In this document: positions 7,992 to 16,200 of the stretch, one piece after another
How the letters are laid out: the number at the start of each line of letters is the position of its first letter
Numbering within the stretch: the stretch's first letter is position 1
Assembly: GCF_021440085.1 (NCBI RefSeq)
Contig: NZ_JAKCPW010000003.1
Span: forward strand, 310,001 to 374,000
Source of the DNA: Dyadobacter sp. CY261
GTDB lineage: Bacteria; Bacteroidota; Bacteroidia; Cytophagales; Spirosomataceae
DNA: 64,000 nucleotides
Direction of reading: 5' to 3'
Notes under the pieces: generated by a model
Told to the model about the DNA's origin: nothing
The model's input: only the letters and a program-made list of their open reading frames with translations
Databases searched by the model: none
Translations under genes and position numbers: made by a program

Positions 7992-9950
7992 TTAGGCTGT
8001 TTCGAGGGAATGGTCCAATACAAGCAAGCTCCATCCCTCACCCGATTTGGAAGCGGCTATTTCCTTGCGGCGGTCGTGCATGACTTTTTTAATGCGGCTT
8101 GCGTATGCCCAACAGGTGCCTTGCCGGATAGAGAGGATTTCCGAAAGTTTATGAGAAGAGATTTTACCTTTGGTGGTATAAATCAAAAAGACCATATAAA
8201 ATGCCTTATTGATGGGAATGCGGGTGTTTTGAAAAATAGTATGGGCGATCACCGACTCGTCATAGTCGCATCTGGCACATCTCCGGCTGTAAGGCGAGTG
8301 GCCGTGAAAGAAGTGGTCATGACCGCATTTCCGGCATTCGTAATGGTCGCCGGAAGTGCCATTCCCCCATTTCATCCCAGCCAGGAACCCGAAGCAACTG
8401 TCATTATCCGGGTAAATTCTACTGAATTCTTCAAAATCAACTTCGGTAGACATCACCCTTGCCTGCGTGACTTTTACTACATTGGTGTGCAATACCTCAT
8501 TGTCTTTTTCCAATAGAAGGTTCATTTGCAGAATTTCCGCTTTCTGCTGCTGCAAAAGTTCGTTTACCTGCATCAGCTCCTGGTTTTGGGCCTCAATGAT
8601 CGTCGACTTTTCAAGTGCTTCACGCGTCCGCTCCCCCACCTCGGCTTCCAGCCTGACGTTGAGCGAGTCCTTCAACTTTTCATTCATCCTCATCTGATGG
8701 ATGATCTGTTTCTGCGCCCTGTCTTTTTTCTTTTTAAGGACCCGTACCTTGTCGCCAATCGCAAACGAGAGAAAAATCATCTCGATGACAAAACAAATGC
8801 TCAGACTATAATACGTGATGACGCCGAAATTCAGGCCTTCGACATGCAACATCAGCAAAAACTTGTGTATGAAGCCCACCGAAAGAAATGTGTATCCTAA
8901 AACAAAGAAACGGGCTGGATGGTACCCCTGCCTGTAAATGTAAATCCCTGTGTAGAAGGCCACAGCGAGCGGGATAAGCTCCACAAATTTGTAGCTGAAC
9001 CAGTTGGTATCCACCACAAAACAAATAGCAAAAAAGACAGTCCTCAATAGCATCACCAGAATGATGAACCGGTCGAGTTTCGGGGCTTTTCGGTACGTAT
9101 AAAGCAGTGTCCTGGTAAACTGCAGCGCGAAAATGCTGATCCCGTACAGGGCAATGCCATAGGCATATTGATTCCATTCCGGTGCATTCGGCCAGAGATA
9201 CTGATAGGCAATGCCATCAATACACATTTCGAACAAACCGACGCACAGGTTGTAGAGAACGTAATATAGATACTGCACCTGCCGTACAGCGACATACATC
9301 ATGAGGTTATAGAAGCTGAAAACCAGCACCATCCCGTAGAATATCCCGAAGATAAAGTATTCGTCCAGCGCATAAGCGATAAAACGGTTGACCGATCTGA
9401 GCACAATGATCGCGTCGGCCGTCTGGTGGGATTTCACCCGGAAGTAATAGGTGCCCTCGAAAGAAGTATCGTTGGAGATATTAAGCTCAAAATTCTTGTG
9501 CGCATATTCCCGGTTTTGAAACGGCAGCTGGTCCCCCATGCGGCGCTCGTTATACCCACCCTTCCCATCCGGCAAAAACGCCGTTATATCATCGATCGTC
9601 TGATCAAAAAACTCCAGCATCCAGTTCTTATCGCTTTCCGGATTATGACGAACCTTTATCCTGAACCAGTAAGTTGATTTCAAATTGTAATTCTGCGGCG
9701 TGTTGGTGGCGCTGTTCTTAAAACGGCTGTTTAATGTTGGTGATAGAACGTCTGCGAAGGTATAAGCACCGTTTTTGTCTTCGAGAAATTGAATTTCATT
9801 GCCTGTGAAGATGTGTTGGTCTTCGGAATCTGTAATGCCGATCGGACGCTGGGCGAATGTTGGACACAGAGCGGTCATGAAAAAGCAATAGGCTAATGCC
9901 ACGGCTTTGATGAAATTCGAGGCGGTGTAAGTGTGTGAAGAATGCGCCAT
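7992..9950 (-). CDS. 7TM-DISM membrane sensor fused to an IS1595-transposase-like DNA-binding module
   Basis: 652 residues. A signal peptide (to about 33) is followed by a periplasmic 7TMR-DISMED2 jelly-roll domain (about 40-185), seven membrane helices of the 7TMR-DISM type (about 195-400) and a long coiled coil (about 400-495). The C-terminus is not a kinase, cyclase or LytTR domain. Residues 505-630 instead match the N-terminal module of IS1595 transposases: 'FEEFSRIYPDNDSC', a zinc ribbon Cys539-x2-Cys542 ... Cys558-x2-Cys561, then 'HTIFQNTRIPINK' and a helix-turn-helix region ending 'CWAYASRIKKVM'. The DDE catalytic domain is absent, so it cannot be a transposase. The likely role is a membrane-tethered transcription factor responding to a periplasmic ligand; this is inference. 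A perfect inverted repeat lies 21 bp before its start codon. Confidence 0.88.
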   Translation of the reverse strand: MAHSSHTYTASNFIKAVALAYCFFMTALCPTFAQRPIGITDSEDQHIFTGNEIQFLEDKNGAYTFADVLSPTLNSRFKNSATNTPQNYNLKSTYWFRIKVRHNPESDKNWMLEFFDQTIDDITAFLPDGKGGYNERRMGDQLPFQNREYAHKNFELNISNDTSFEGTYYFRVKSHQTADAIIVLRSVNRFIAYALDEYFIFGIFYGMVLVFSFYNLMMYVAVRQVQYLYYVLYNLCVGLFEMCIDGIAYQYLWPNAPEWNQYAYGIALYGISIFALQFTRTLLYTYRKAPKLDRFIILVMLLRTVFFAICFVVDTNWFSYKFVELIPLAVAFYTGIYIYRQGYHPARFFVLGYTFLSVGFIHKFLLMLHVEGLNFGVITYYSLSICFVIEMIFLSFAIGDKVRVLKKKKDRAQKQIIHQMRMNEKLKDSLNVRLEAEVGERTREALEKSTIIEAQNQELMQVNELLQQQKAEILQMNLLLEKDNEVLHTNVVKVTQARVMSTEVDFEEFSRIYPDNDSCFGFLAGMKWGNGTSGDHYECRKCGHDHFFHGHSPYSRRCARCDYDESVIAHTIFQNTRIPINKAFYMVFLIYTTKGKISSHKLSEILSIRQGTCWAYASRIKKVMHDRRKEIAASKSGEGWSLLVLDHSLETA

Positions 9951-9971
9951 TTGCTTGGATTTATAGCTGTC

Positions 9972-9991
9972 AAAAACGTGATAACGTTTTT
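9972..9991. promoter_or_regulatory. Inverted repeat in front of the 7TM-fusion gene
   Basis: AAAAACGT and ACGTTTTT form perfect 8-bp arms around the spacer GATA. The repeat ends 21 bp upstream of the start codon of the 7TM/IS1595-like gene, where it could be an operator (possibly for autoregulation) or a hairpin in the 5' leader. Confidence 0.45.
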
Positions 9992-10107
9992 AAGGCTGTT
10001 TTGAGTTTAACACCTCCGAACTTCGATGCATAGAGGTAAACAGCCAATTGTCGATTCGTGCCCAAATAATGCATTGATGAAACAGTGAGCATATGACCAG
10101 TCGCAAA

Positions 10108-10130
10108 AAAGCCCGGCATTACCGGGCTTT
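10108..10130. terminator. Rho-independent terminator
   Basis: AAAGCCCGG-CATTA-CCGGGCTTT is a perfect 9-bp stem. On the minus strand it is followed by a T-run (from the A6 at 10105-10110) and ends the transcript of the frameshifted gene 10160-10548. The plus strand also has a T-rich tail, so it may act in both directions. Confidence 0.75.
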
Positions 10131-10159
10131 AAGTCTTTTTTGGAAGCACTGACACATTT

Positions 10160-10548
10160 TCAAGGCATCTTAAACTCAGTTCCTTTGACTTCCGTGGATA
10201 TATTAGGGTAAACTGTTAAACCGTAATGAGGGTCAAAATAACTGTTATAGCTGTATATCGCACCGTACGAACGGACAGAAACCTTTTCTCCTGATTTAAA
10301 CCCTAGCTTATATAAGTCGCTGTAAAGAAATAGTGTGTAGCCTCCGGAGTCGCCAATTGAACTGCTGGTTACCAACCTCACAAACAAGCCCGCTGAACTG
10401 CCATCAAAAAATCCCCGTTCGTAGAAGACTTCATCACCACCCGCATTGTGTTTTGGGTATTGTCAATGCCGTCAAGATAGACTGCCGCGCTGGCTGGGCT
10501 GGCAACGCCATTGATTATTGCAACAGGCCATCTACCAGCGACTGCCAT
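10160..10548 (-). pseudogene. Frameshifted small protein gene, unknown function
   Basis: An ATG at 10548 opens a frame reading MAVAGRWPVAIINGVASP and then 'AAVYLDGIDNT'; the following protein-like sequence ('GGDEVFYERGFFDGSSAG', 'LFVRLVTSSSIGDSGGYTLF', then 'LYKLGFKSGEKV') lies in the neighbouring frame and runs to a stop at 10160. Joining them needs one extra base near 10462, in the minus-strand run ACCCAAAAC. The joined protein would be about 127 residues. I recognise no domain; the Gly/Tyr-rich text looks like a beta-rich protein found in this lineage. Its start overlaps the end of the upstream gene by 34 bp, so the pair was translationally coupled. Sequencing error, true pseudogene or programmed slippage are all possible; there is no canonical slippery heptamer. 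Confidence 0.6.
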
Positions 10549-11117
10549 TGTATTTTAGAAAAAACCTTTTTGCCCGCGAAACCGGTGATCGCATTTCTGA
10601 CCTTGTCGATCAAAGAATCGGCTTCGGTGTTGGGCGCGATATTACGGTCGTAAACGGCGGCCGTGACCCTGGCATGCTCCCGCGTAAGTGTGAATGTGCT
10701 TGTGGATTTTTGATCGTAGAAATGCGTCGGTCCGGTGTCTCCTGAATCGGGTGCGGAAACGGGGCGGACGCGCAATGCAACGCTTTCCACCTCATCCGAC
10801 CTCGTCTTCGCTATTTCCTCAATCATCACCCAGTCATAACCTTCTTTCGATCCCGGCCCCGGAATATCGATTTTGAGCAACAGTCCTTTTTCAGCGTCGC
10901 TATTAACGGGATTTCCATCACTATCCGAAAGCATGAAGTGCGCAAGTGCTTTACCTGCCCATTCGTGCCAATGGTTTACATCTAGTAAACGACCCTCGGC
11001 TTCTATAAAAAATGTGCTGGCAGCAGCCGCATCCACGAACTGACGGCTGCTTTCAGCCGTAATTGACTCGCCGCGATAGTTATCAGGCACCGCACCCGTG
11101 TAGTTTTTCTCGTCCAT
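10515..11117 (-). CDS. Hypothetical protein
   Basis: A 200-residue, soluble, acidic protein starting MDEKNYTGAVPDNYRGES and ending WQSLVDGLLQ. No signal peptide, membrane segment or known motif is visible. A predicted beta-rich middle contains 'ARVTAAVYDRNIAPNTEADS'. The last 34 bp overlap the start of the frameshifted gene 10160-10548, which suggests that the two products work together. No function can be assigned. Confidence 0.6.
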   Translation of the reverse strand: MDEKNYTGAVPDNYRGESITAESSRQFVDAAAASTFFIEAEGRLLDVNHWHEWAGKALAHFMLSDSDGNPVNSDAEKGLLLKIDIPGPGSKEGYDWVMIEEIAKTRSDEVESVALRVRPVSAPDSGDTGPTHFYDQKSTSTFTLTREHARVTAAVYDRNIAPNTEADSLIDKVRNAITGFAGKKVFSKIQWQSLVDGLLQ

Positions 11118-11386
11118 ATTTTTAAGTAAATCAATGTCAGGAATCGAAGCAAAATCTTCAATTACAATGCTAAACCCTTGCCGCGATGTAGCATCAGCTA
11201 ATCAGCATTCCTTAGCGCGGAAAAGCAGCCAACATTGTAAATAAGCATGCCATTGGGCATCTGACATGCCTGATTTATCCGTGCGCTTTTTTGTGGAGAA
11301 ATCTCAACTATGTTCGCATATGTGGCTGGTTCGGTTTTTTCCTGATGCTGCTTCATTTAATTCTTCATCCAAACGATTAACATCAT

Positions 11387-11824
11387 ATGAAACCAGAGAT
11401 CAGAAACATTCTGGGCGGGATTACCGGCGCGGTGGTGCTTAACATCATCCACGAAGTGGCCAAACGAGTATCTCACAAAGCCCCAAGGATTGATATGTTA
11501 GGCGAGGAAGCATTCACTAAAACAGTGGAAGCCGTGGGGATAGAAGCACCGACGGGCGATGCATTGACGGTATCGACTTTTATAGCCGATCTTGCTAGCA
11601 ATGCGGGCTATTACGCCATGATTGGAAAAGGCGACAACGATAATATCCTCATCCGGGGCGCAGGTTATGGCCTTATGGCCGGCCTGGGAGCGATCGGCCT
11701 GGCCAAACCACTTGGCCTTGACGAAAGGCCAATCACCAAAACAGGTGAAACCAAGGTCCTGACCGTAGCGTGGTATCTGCTGGGTGGCCTGGCGGCAGCG
11801 CTGGCGATTAAGAGTCTAAGATAA
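11387..11824 (+). CDS. Conserved hypothetical membrane protein
   Basis: 145 residues with three or four weakly hydrophobic, Gly/Ala-rich helices (about 8-22, 62-80, 95-112, 122-142) and no signal peptide. It begins MKPEIRNILGGITGAVVLN. I recognise only a general resemblance to small Bacteroidota inner-membrane proteins. It is followed 41 bp later by a co-directional SDR gene, with which it may form an operon. Confidence 0.65.
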   Translation: MKPEIRNILGGITGAVVLNIIHEVAKRVSHKAPRIDMLGEEAFTKTVEAVGIEAPTGDALTVSTFIADLASNAGYYAMIGKGDNDNILIRGAGYGLMAGLGAIGLAKPLGLDERPITKTGETKVLTVAWYLLGGLAAALAIKSLR

Positions 11825-11865
11825 CGGCACGGTTTTTACCCTGCCGCTGCCTTTCGACAACAATC

Positions 11866-12672
11866 ATGATTATGGAAAATAGAGGAAAATATGCCCTGAT
11901 CACCGGAGCAACAAGCGGGATCGGGCTTGAACTGGCCAAGCTATTCGCCAAAGATGGTTTCAATCTGGTGATCACGGCAAGGGATATTGCAGAGCTGGAT
12001 GAGACGAGCGCATTACTTCGCGGCGAAGGTGTGGAAGTATTGCCCATCGCCAAAGACCTGTTCGACCGCGAGCAGGCATTTGGCCTTTACGCGGATATTA
12101 AACAAAAGGGGATCGAAATAGATGTGCTGGTGAACAATGCAGGGCAAGGCGTTTATGGCCAGTTCGATCAAATCGACATCGATCGAGAACTGCGGATCAT
12201 TGATCTCAACATTGCATCGCTCGTTATCCTGACCAAATGCTTTCTGACAGACATGGTCGGCCGCGGATCAGGCCGCATACTTAACCTGGCGTCGATTGCG
12301 AGCAAATTTCCCGGACCATGGCAAGCGGTATACCATGGAACCAAGGCGTTTGTACTCTCATTCAGCGAGGCCGTGCGTGAGGAAACCAAAGACACCGGCG
12401 TGACTATTACGGCGTTGATGCCGGGTGTTACTGACACCGATTTCTTCAATAAGGCCGATATGCAAGACAGCAAGGCCGTTCAGGACGAGGATAGTATGGC
12501 CGACCCAGCCGATGTGGCACGCGATGGCTACGAAGCGCTGATGTCAGGAAAAGACAAGGTTGTTTCCGGGTTGAAAAATAAATTGCAGGTGGCTATGAGT
12601 GCGGTCACACCCGACAGTATCGCGGCACATCAAATGAACGAGCAACAAAAACCAATAAGCCAGGATCAATAA
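11866..12672 (+). CDS. Short-chain dehydrogenase/reductase (classical SDR)
   Basis: A 268-residue NAD(P)-dependent oxidoreductase. The Rossmann motif TGATSGIG is at 13-20, NNAG at 90-93, and the catalytic Ser143, Tyr156 and Lys160 (YHGTK) are in place. Length and the 'VLVNNAGQGVYGQF' text place it with DltE-like SDRs (YqjQ type), which reduce ketones or aldehydes of unknown identity. The ATG at 11872 (MENRGKY) is an equally likely start. A strong terminator follows. Confidence 0.93.
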   Translation: MIMENRGKYALITGATSGIGLELAKLFAKDGFNLVITARDIAELDETSALLRGEGVEVLPIAKDLFDREQAFGLYADIKQKGIEIDVLVNNAGQGVYGQFDQIDIDRELRIIDLNIASLVILTKCFLTDMVGRGSGRILNLASIASKFPGPWQAVYHGTKAFVLSFSEAVREETKDTGVTITALMPGVTDTDFFNKADMQDSKAVQDEDSMADPADVARDGYEALMSGKDKVVSGLKNKLQVAMSAVTPDSIAAHQMNEQQKPISQDQ

Positions 12673-12696
12673 CCAGGGTTAAGTTAATAGTTAAAA

Positions 12697-12720
12697 AAAC
12701 CGGGACGCTTGTCCCGGTTT
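12697..12720. terminator. Bidirectional terminator between convergent genes
   Basis: AAACCGGGAC-GCTT-GTCCCGGTTT is a perfect 10-bp stem with A-rich and T-rich flanks, placed between the plus-strand SDR gene and the minus-strand gene ending at 12742; it probably serves both. Confidence 0.8.
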
Positions 12721-12741
12721 CTCAATTTAAGTTGGAGTAAT

Positions 12742-13209
12742 TTAGGCTACAAAAGATAAGTCCTGTCGGCTTTTCGGCAGGCCGCTTACCTCTTTCACGA
12801 GCGAACTTTCCAATACCGACAGCTTATCGATGTGCTCACTGCAAGCACGTGCTGCATCACTGGCCGGGTCGAGATGAGGCAAAAGCGCCCGGTACTCTTT
12901 GAGGATTATCTGCTGGTGCGTCGCGATCTCTGACAGCAGTGCGAAGCTATCCATCACATCAGCGTCGAACTCGTCTACGCTCCGGGTGATGCTGGAAAGT
13001 TCACCATCATTGAGATTATTCTTGATCGATTCGTACATACTTCCCACATCTTTCTTGAACAGCAGCGACATCATATATCCGTTACTGCAAATCCGTCTCA
13101 CCCTGCTGGGTATATCCAGCCGCATTACTGATCGGAGGAGCGACTCTTGCCGCTTATACATCCGCCAGATCCTGGCCACACATTTCACAATGTTACTTGC
13201 ATCACTCAT
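12742..13209 (-). CDS. Hypothetical all-helical protein (DUF2383/ferritin-like bundle possible)
   Basis: 155 residues, predicted as a four-helix bundle, with heptad-like text such as 'VDEFDADVMDSFALLSEI' and 'HIDKLSVLESSLVKEVSGL'. The N-terminal 45 residues are basic, with four Cys/Met-rich segments. The overall pattern recalls DUF2383/PA2169-like stress proteins, but no diagnostic motif is visible and the family call is tentative. It is monocistronic and convergent with the SDR gene. Confidence 0.55.
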   Translation of the reverse strand: MSDASNIVKCVARIWRMYKRQESLLRSVMRLDIPSRVRRICSNGYMMSLLFKKDVGSMYESIKNNLNDGELSSITRSVDEFDADVMDSFALLSEIATHQQIILKEYRALLPHLDPASDAARACSEHIDKLSVLESSLVKEVSGLPKSRQDLSFVA

Positions 13210-13802
13210 ATTCCTGACTGTGATAGCGCCTACTATGCCCGCTGTTATTTTTTACATTGTTTAATTGCTTGCGACGGCGTAAAAATTATTCCCGGAAAGG
13301 CATTCCGAAGGGCTCCACGAGAGCCTTAAGTGCACGTAAGCAGCCGTCTCACATTTAATGCTTAAAATCAAGCACTTACCATAGCAGGCATTCAGCACTA
13401 TTTCAGCACTATTTTCGAGCTATACTAAAAACTGTGGAACTACATCTTATCGTACCGGGAACGCTGCCGCAAAAAATACACACATGCTCATGCAACCAAA
13501 TCCACACCGCTTACCAATGCCAGCGTGGTACCTGGACGCGTCCGGTTCTGCGGCACCAATACTGAGGTCCTCATTGATTATTTGGCGTTTTCATCCCCCG
13601 CTCGTCTTACTTCTTGAACAGCAGGCGATAAAAATTATATCATGCGAACGTTTTGGCACGGTTTATTCACCTGAACCGGATAGAAAACGCTCCGGACGGC
13701 CGACCCGCCAAATGGCAGAATAGTCGTGGTCGAAGACAGTGAGGATCGTCTGCTTACTCTCCACCTGAATGAAGGGAGTTTGCCTATACTAAAAGATTTT
13801 CC
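13210..13802. other. Long non-coding stretch before a receiver gene
   Basis: Nearly 600 bp without a convincing full gene. The only coding-like part is a short plus-strand frame at 13726-13806, starting with GTG, whose VVEDSEDR text resembles the beginning of a receiver domain and whose stop overlaps the start of the next gene (ATGA at 13803). Nothing else was recognised. Confidence 0.5.
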
Positions 13803-14264
13803 ATGAGCAAAAAAGAAATTTATCTTGTAGAGGATTCCAGTGATTTTCGCCAGGTTGTTCGGACGATATTCAATAAATTTTTGCCTGATTATCACGTCAG
13901 ATTATTCCAGGGAGGTCAGGAGCTGTATCAATATATGATCCTGCAATCCTCCGAGGAGTTTAAAGGACGTAGGCCTGGGCTCGTCTTACTGGATTTGCAA
14001 CTACCAGCGATCAGCGGACTTGAAATCCTCAAATTGGTCCGACAAACGCCTTCCAATAAGGAAACAGAGTGGAAAACTATCCCCATTGTAATTCTCACCA
14101 ACGCTGCCGGGCAACCTGAAATTGTCAGCAAGTGCTATCAGGCCGGCGCAAATTCATTTATTGTCAAACCTGACGATTTGGAAGGGTTACGCACCGTGCT
14201 CGAAACCATGTGCCATCAATGGATTGACTACAACCGGCAGGCTACGCCGACATTCCCAACCTAA
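13803..14264 (+). CDS. Single-domain response regulator
   Basis: 153 residues, one CheY-like receiver domain and no output domain. The acidic pair Glu10/Asp11 follows strand 1, the phospho-acceptor is Asp64 (VLLDLQLP), the conserved Thr is Thr99 (VILTN) and the conserved Lys is Lys122 (IVKPDD). Such proteins of this lineage relay phosphate within multi-step phosphorelays or to membrane kinases. No kinase is adjacent; the nearest is the ethylene-receptor-like kinase at 16630. The start is chosen at the ATG overlapping the TGA of a small upstream frame. Confidence 0.93.
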   Translation: MSKKEIYLVEDSSDFRQVVRTIFNKFLPDYHVRLFQGGQELYQYMILQSSEEFKGRRPGLVLLDLQLPAISGLEILKLVRQTPSNKETEWKTIPIVILTNAAGQPEIVSKCYQAGANSFIVKPDDLEGLRTVLETMCHQWIDYNRQATPTFPT

Positions 14265-14314
14265 GCCCAGCTGCAAAAACCTCCACAGTTAGCCTGTGCC
14301 GGCGCCGTCTATTA

Positions 14315-14740
14315 TTACTCTTTACTTTTGATTACCGAAGCCTGACCTGCGTAGTCAGTCAAAACAACCTCCCGTTCGGAAAAATCGCGGTATTTCCGCT
14401 CCTCTACTATAAAATGGATTTTATTTCCAAACATCTTTTCGCCTGAATAAGAGCGACTGTCCTGGTAAATGTTCTGATCGGAAGGCAGACAGCCATACTC
14501 CCCGTTGTACTTTTCTATAAATGAGACCAGTGCATAAAACATTCTTTGCCACCAAAGGTTGTCCTCCGCCGTGCTTCCCATTCCCGGGACGTGGCTGCCC
14601 GTGTATTTCTGTTTAGTGATATGGACCCGGTACACATAAAGTTCCCCGGTTTCCAAATGAAGCATTTTAAAACGTCCGGAGAAACCTGCCGGAACGCCAT
14701 CCAATACGATTTTCGTAGCAAAAACCAAGGTCTTCATCAT
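14315..14740 (-). CDS. Hypothetical protein
   Basis: 141 residues (starting MMKTLVFATKIVLDG), soluble and mixed alpha/beta, without signal peptide or recognisable motif. 'KMLHLETGELYVYRVHITK' and 'DNLWWQRMFYALVSFIEKY' are the most structured parts. It is convergent with the response regulator, with 50 bp between them. No function can be inferred. Confidence 0.6.
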   Translation of the reverse strand: MMKTLVFATKIVLDGVPAGFSGRFKMLHLETGELYVYRVHITKQKYTGSHVPGMGSTAEDNLWWQRMFYALVSFIEKYNGEYGCLPSDQNIYQDSRSYSGEKMFGNKIHFIVEERKYRDFSEREVVLTDYAGQASVIKSKE

Positions 14741-14870
14741 GGTAATGGTAAGCTTTTCCCTTTTATGTTGATCTGCCGCGGCCTAGCAGCAACTAAACGG
14801 CCCAATGGCAACATGCGTACCAGCCACAGTTGTGGCGGAATAGAACTTCCCGCTTACAAAACAGGATCCG

Positions 14871-15197
14871 TTAATGCGACACAGCTTTCAGCCCCGTGAT
14901 AGAAAGGATCAATGTTGAGATGAAAAATACCCGCCAGAAACTGACAGGGTCTTTAAACACTAATATGCCGACGAGCGCGGTCCCTACCGCTCCTATTCCT
15001 GTCCACACCGCATATGCCGTGCCGATTGGAAGCGTCTGCGTGGCTTTGAGCAACAGAAGCATACTCACTACCAGGGAAATGATAAATCCCGTAAACCACA
15101 AATACATTTCGCTGCCCGACGTTTCGCGGACTTTCCCCAAACAGGAAGCAAATCCGACCTCGAACAGGCCGGCGATAATCAAGATAATCCAGTTCAT
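14871..15197 (-). CDS. SMR-family transporter of Gdx/SugE type
   Basis: 108 residues with four membrane helices, the full size of a small multidrug resistance protein. The essential Glu13 (AGLFEVGF) lies in helix 1, and 'LPIGTAYAVWTGIGAVGT' in helix 3 is the signature shared by Gdx/SugE guanidinium exporters. Family members work as dual-topology dimers exchanging guanidinium or small quaternary amines for protons. The ATG at 15197 (MNWIIL) fits the family start; the longer open frame upstream of it has no homologous text. It lies 74 bp after a Crp-family regulator gene, its probable controller. Confidence 0.92.
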   Translation of the reverse strand: MNWIILIIAGLFEVGFASCLGKVRETSGSEMYLWFTGFIISLVVSMLLLLKATQTLPIGTAYAVWTGIGAVGTALVGILVFKDPVSFWRVFFISTLILSITGLKAVSH

Positions 15198-15271
15198 AAC
15201 CTCGTCTTTTTTTAACAAAGGTCCTATCTGGGATCCGGAAAAAATTTTACAAATGATAAAAAAGGAAGGCA

Positions 15272-15835
15272 CTACCTGATTTCCGCCCGGATCCGGCTGA
15301 GACTTACCTGTGTAATGCCCAGGTAGGAAGCGATGTGGCACAATTGTACACGTTGGAGCAAGTCGGGCGCGTCAGAAATCAGGTCGAGATACCGTTGCTG
15401 AGCGGTTTTGAACTGCATGGAAATCAGCCGCTCTTCGGTTTTGATGAGCTCTAGTTCGATCAGTTTACGGCCCCAGTTGGCGATATGGATATCGCTTGAA
15501 AAAAGATCACCGAGGTGCTGGGCTTTCATTTGGTAAAAATCACACGCTTCGAGCGTTTCCACATGTTCGTAGCCCTCCTGCCCGGTCACATAACTTTTCA
15601 TTGAAACAACCACGTCACCTTCTTTACCAAACCAGAAGGTAACATCACCGCCATCGGAATCCGAATAAGCGCGTACGATTCCGCTTTTGATAAAATATAA
15701 GTTCCTTTCCACTCTGCCCGCATGGAGGAGCTTATGCCCTTTTGGATGACTGACTTCCGAAATTTGTGCCATTAGTGCCTCTTTCGAGGACAAGGGCAAA
15801 GGGTAAAACCGGTCCAGGATGAGGTCGATTTCCAT
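15272..15835 (-). CDS. Crp/Fnr-family transcription regulator
   Basis: About 187 residues. An N-terminal cyclic-nucleotide-binding-like beta roll (about 20-115) with 'LYFIKSGIVRAYSDSDGGDV' precedes a compact C-terminal helix-turn-helix (about 145-187) with 'ASYLGITQVSLSRIRAEI'. The Arg/Glu residues used by true CRP to bind cAMP are not obvious, as in most Bacteroidota members, so the ligand is unknown. The ATG at 15835 is preferred over the GTG one codon upstream. The stop of the DUF4180 gene is only 5 bp before, so both belong to one transcript that continues into the SMR transporter. Confidence 0.92.
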   Translation of the reverse strand: MEIDLILDRFYPLPLSSKEALMAQISEVSHPKGHKLLHAGRVERNLYFIKSGIVRAYSDSDGGDVTFWFGKEGDVVVSMKSYVTGQEGYEHVETLEACDFYQMKAQHLGDLFSSDIHIANWGRKLIELELIKTEERLISMQFKTAQQRYLDLISDAPDLLQRVQLCHIASYLGITQVSLSRIRAEIR

Positions 15836-15840
15836 CACCG

Positions 15841-16200
15841 TTAACTGGACAATCTAGCTACGGCCTGTTCTACAGAAGGCAGAAAGTTGATTTGCCTTCC
15901 TTTGTTGCTCTCAAAGATGAAGTCGCGCAGGCTTTTGCTTTCGTAATGCGTAAAGTCGCCTACGATCGCTACCCTTATCCTGTAATTAGTGAATTTTTGA
16001 AGAATTTCGCCGGCAATCCCCGTTTTCAAATCAAAGAAATCCGGGATGATATTTTGCTCATGCAAGATGATGCGGTCATAATCCTGGTAATACAGATCGA
16101 CCATTAATTGCAAGGCCTCTTCCGGTGTTCGTATGAGCGTCTGGTCCGATAAAACCTCGGCTACCGGGGTTTCATTGTTTTGGTGTATGTGAATATTCAT
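15841..16200 (-). CDS. DUF4180 protein
   Basis: About 119 residues, recognised as DUF4180 by 'SDQTLIRTPEEALQLMVDLY' and 'YDRIILHEQNIIPDFFDL', followed by 'LKTGIAGEILQKFTNYRIRVA'-type text (shown here only in part), 'DFTHYESKSLRDFIFESN' and 'VEQAVARLS'. Its role is not known; it resembles STAS/SpoIIAA-like small alpha/beta proteins. It is the first gene of the DUF4180-Crp-SMR operon. The ATG at 16200 (MNIHIHQ) is preferred to an upstream one. Confidence 0.75.
   Translation of the reverse strand: MNIHIHQNNETPVAEVLSDQTLIRTPEEALQLMVDLYYQDYDRIILHEQNIIPDFFDLKTGIAGEILQKFTNYRIRVAIVGDFTHYESKSLRDFIFESNKGRQINFLPSVEQAVARLSS

Noticed and set aside
7992..8400. The IS1595-like segment as part of an insertion sequence
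   Set aside because: There is no DDE domain, no terminal inverted repeats or target duplication around it, and it is in frame with a 7TM sensor, so it is a fusion protein and not a mobile element.
10455..10470. Programmed -1 frameshifting
   Set aside because: The run ACCCAAAAC does not form an X-XXY-YYZ heptamer in the zero frame, so a single-base deletion or read error is the simpler explanation.
13484..13723. 79-codon plus-strand frame before the receiver gene
   Set aside because: Its Pro/Arg/Ser-rich text lacks any pattern of a folded protein and it has no promoter or neighbour context.
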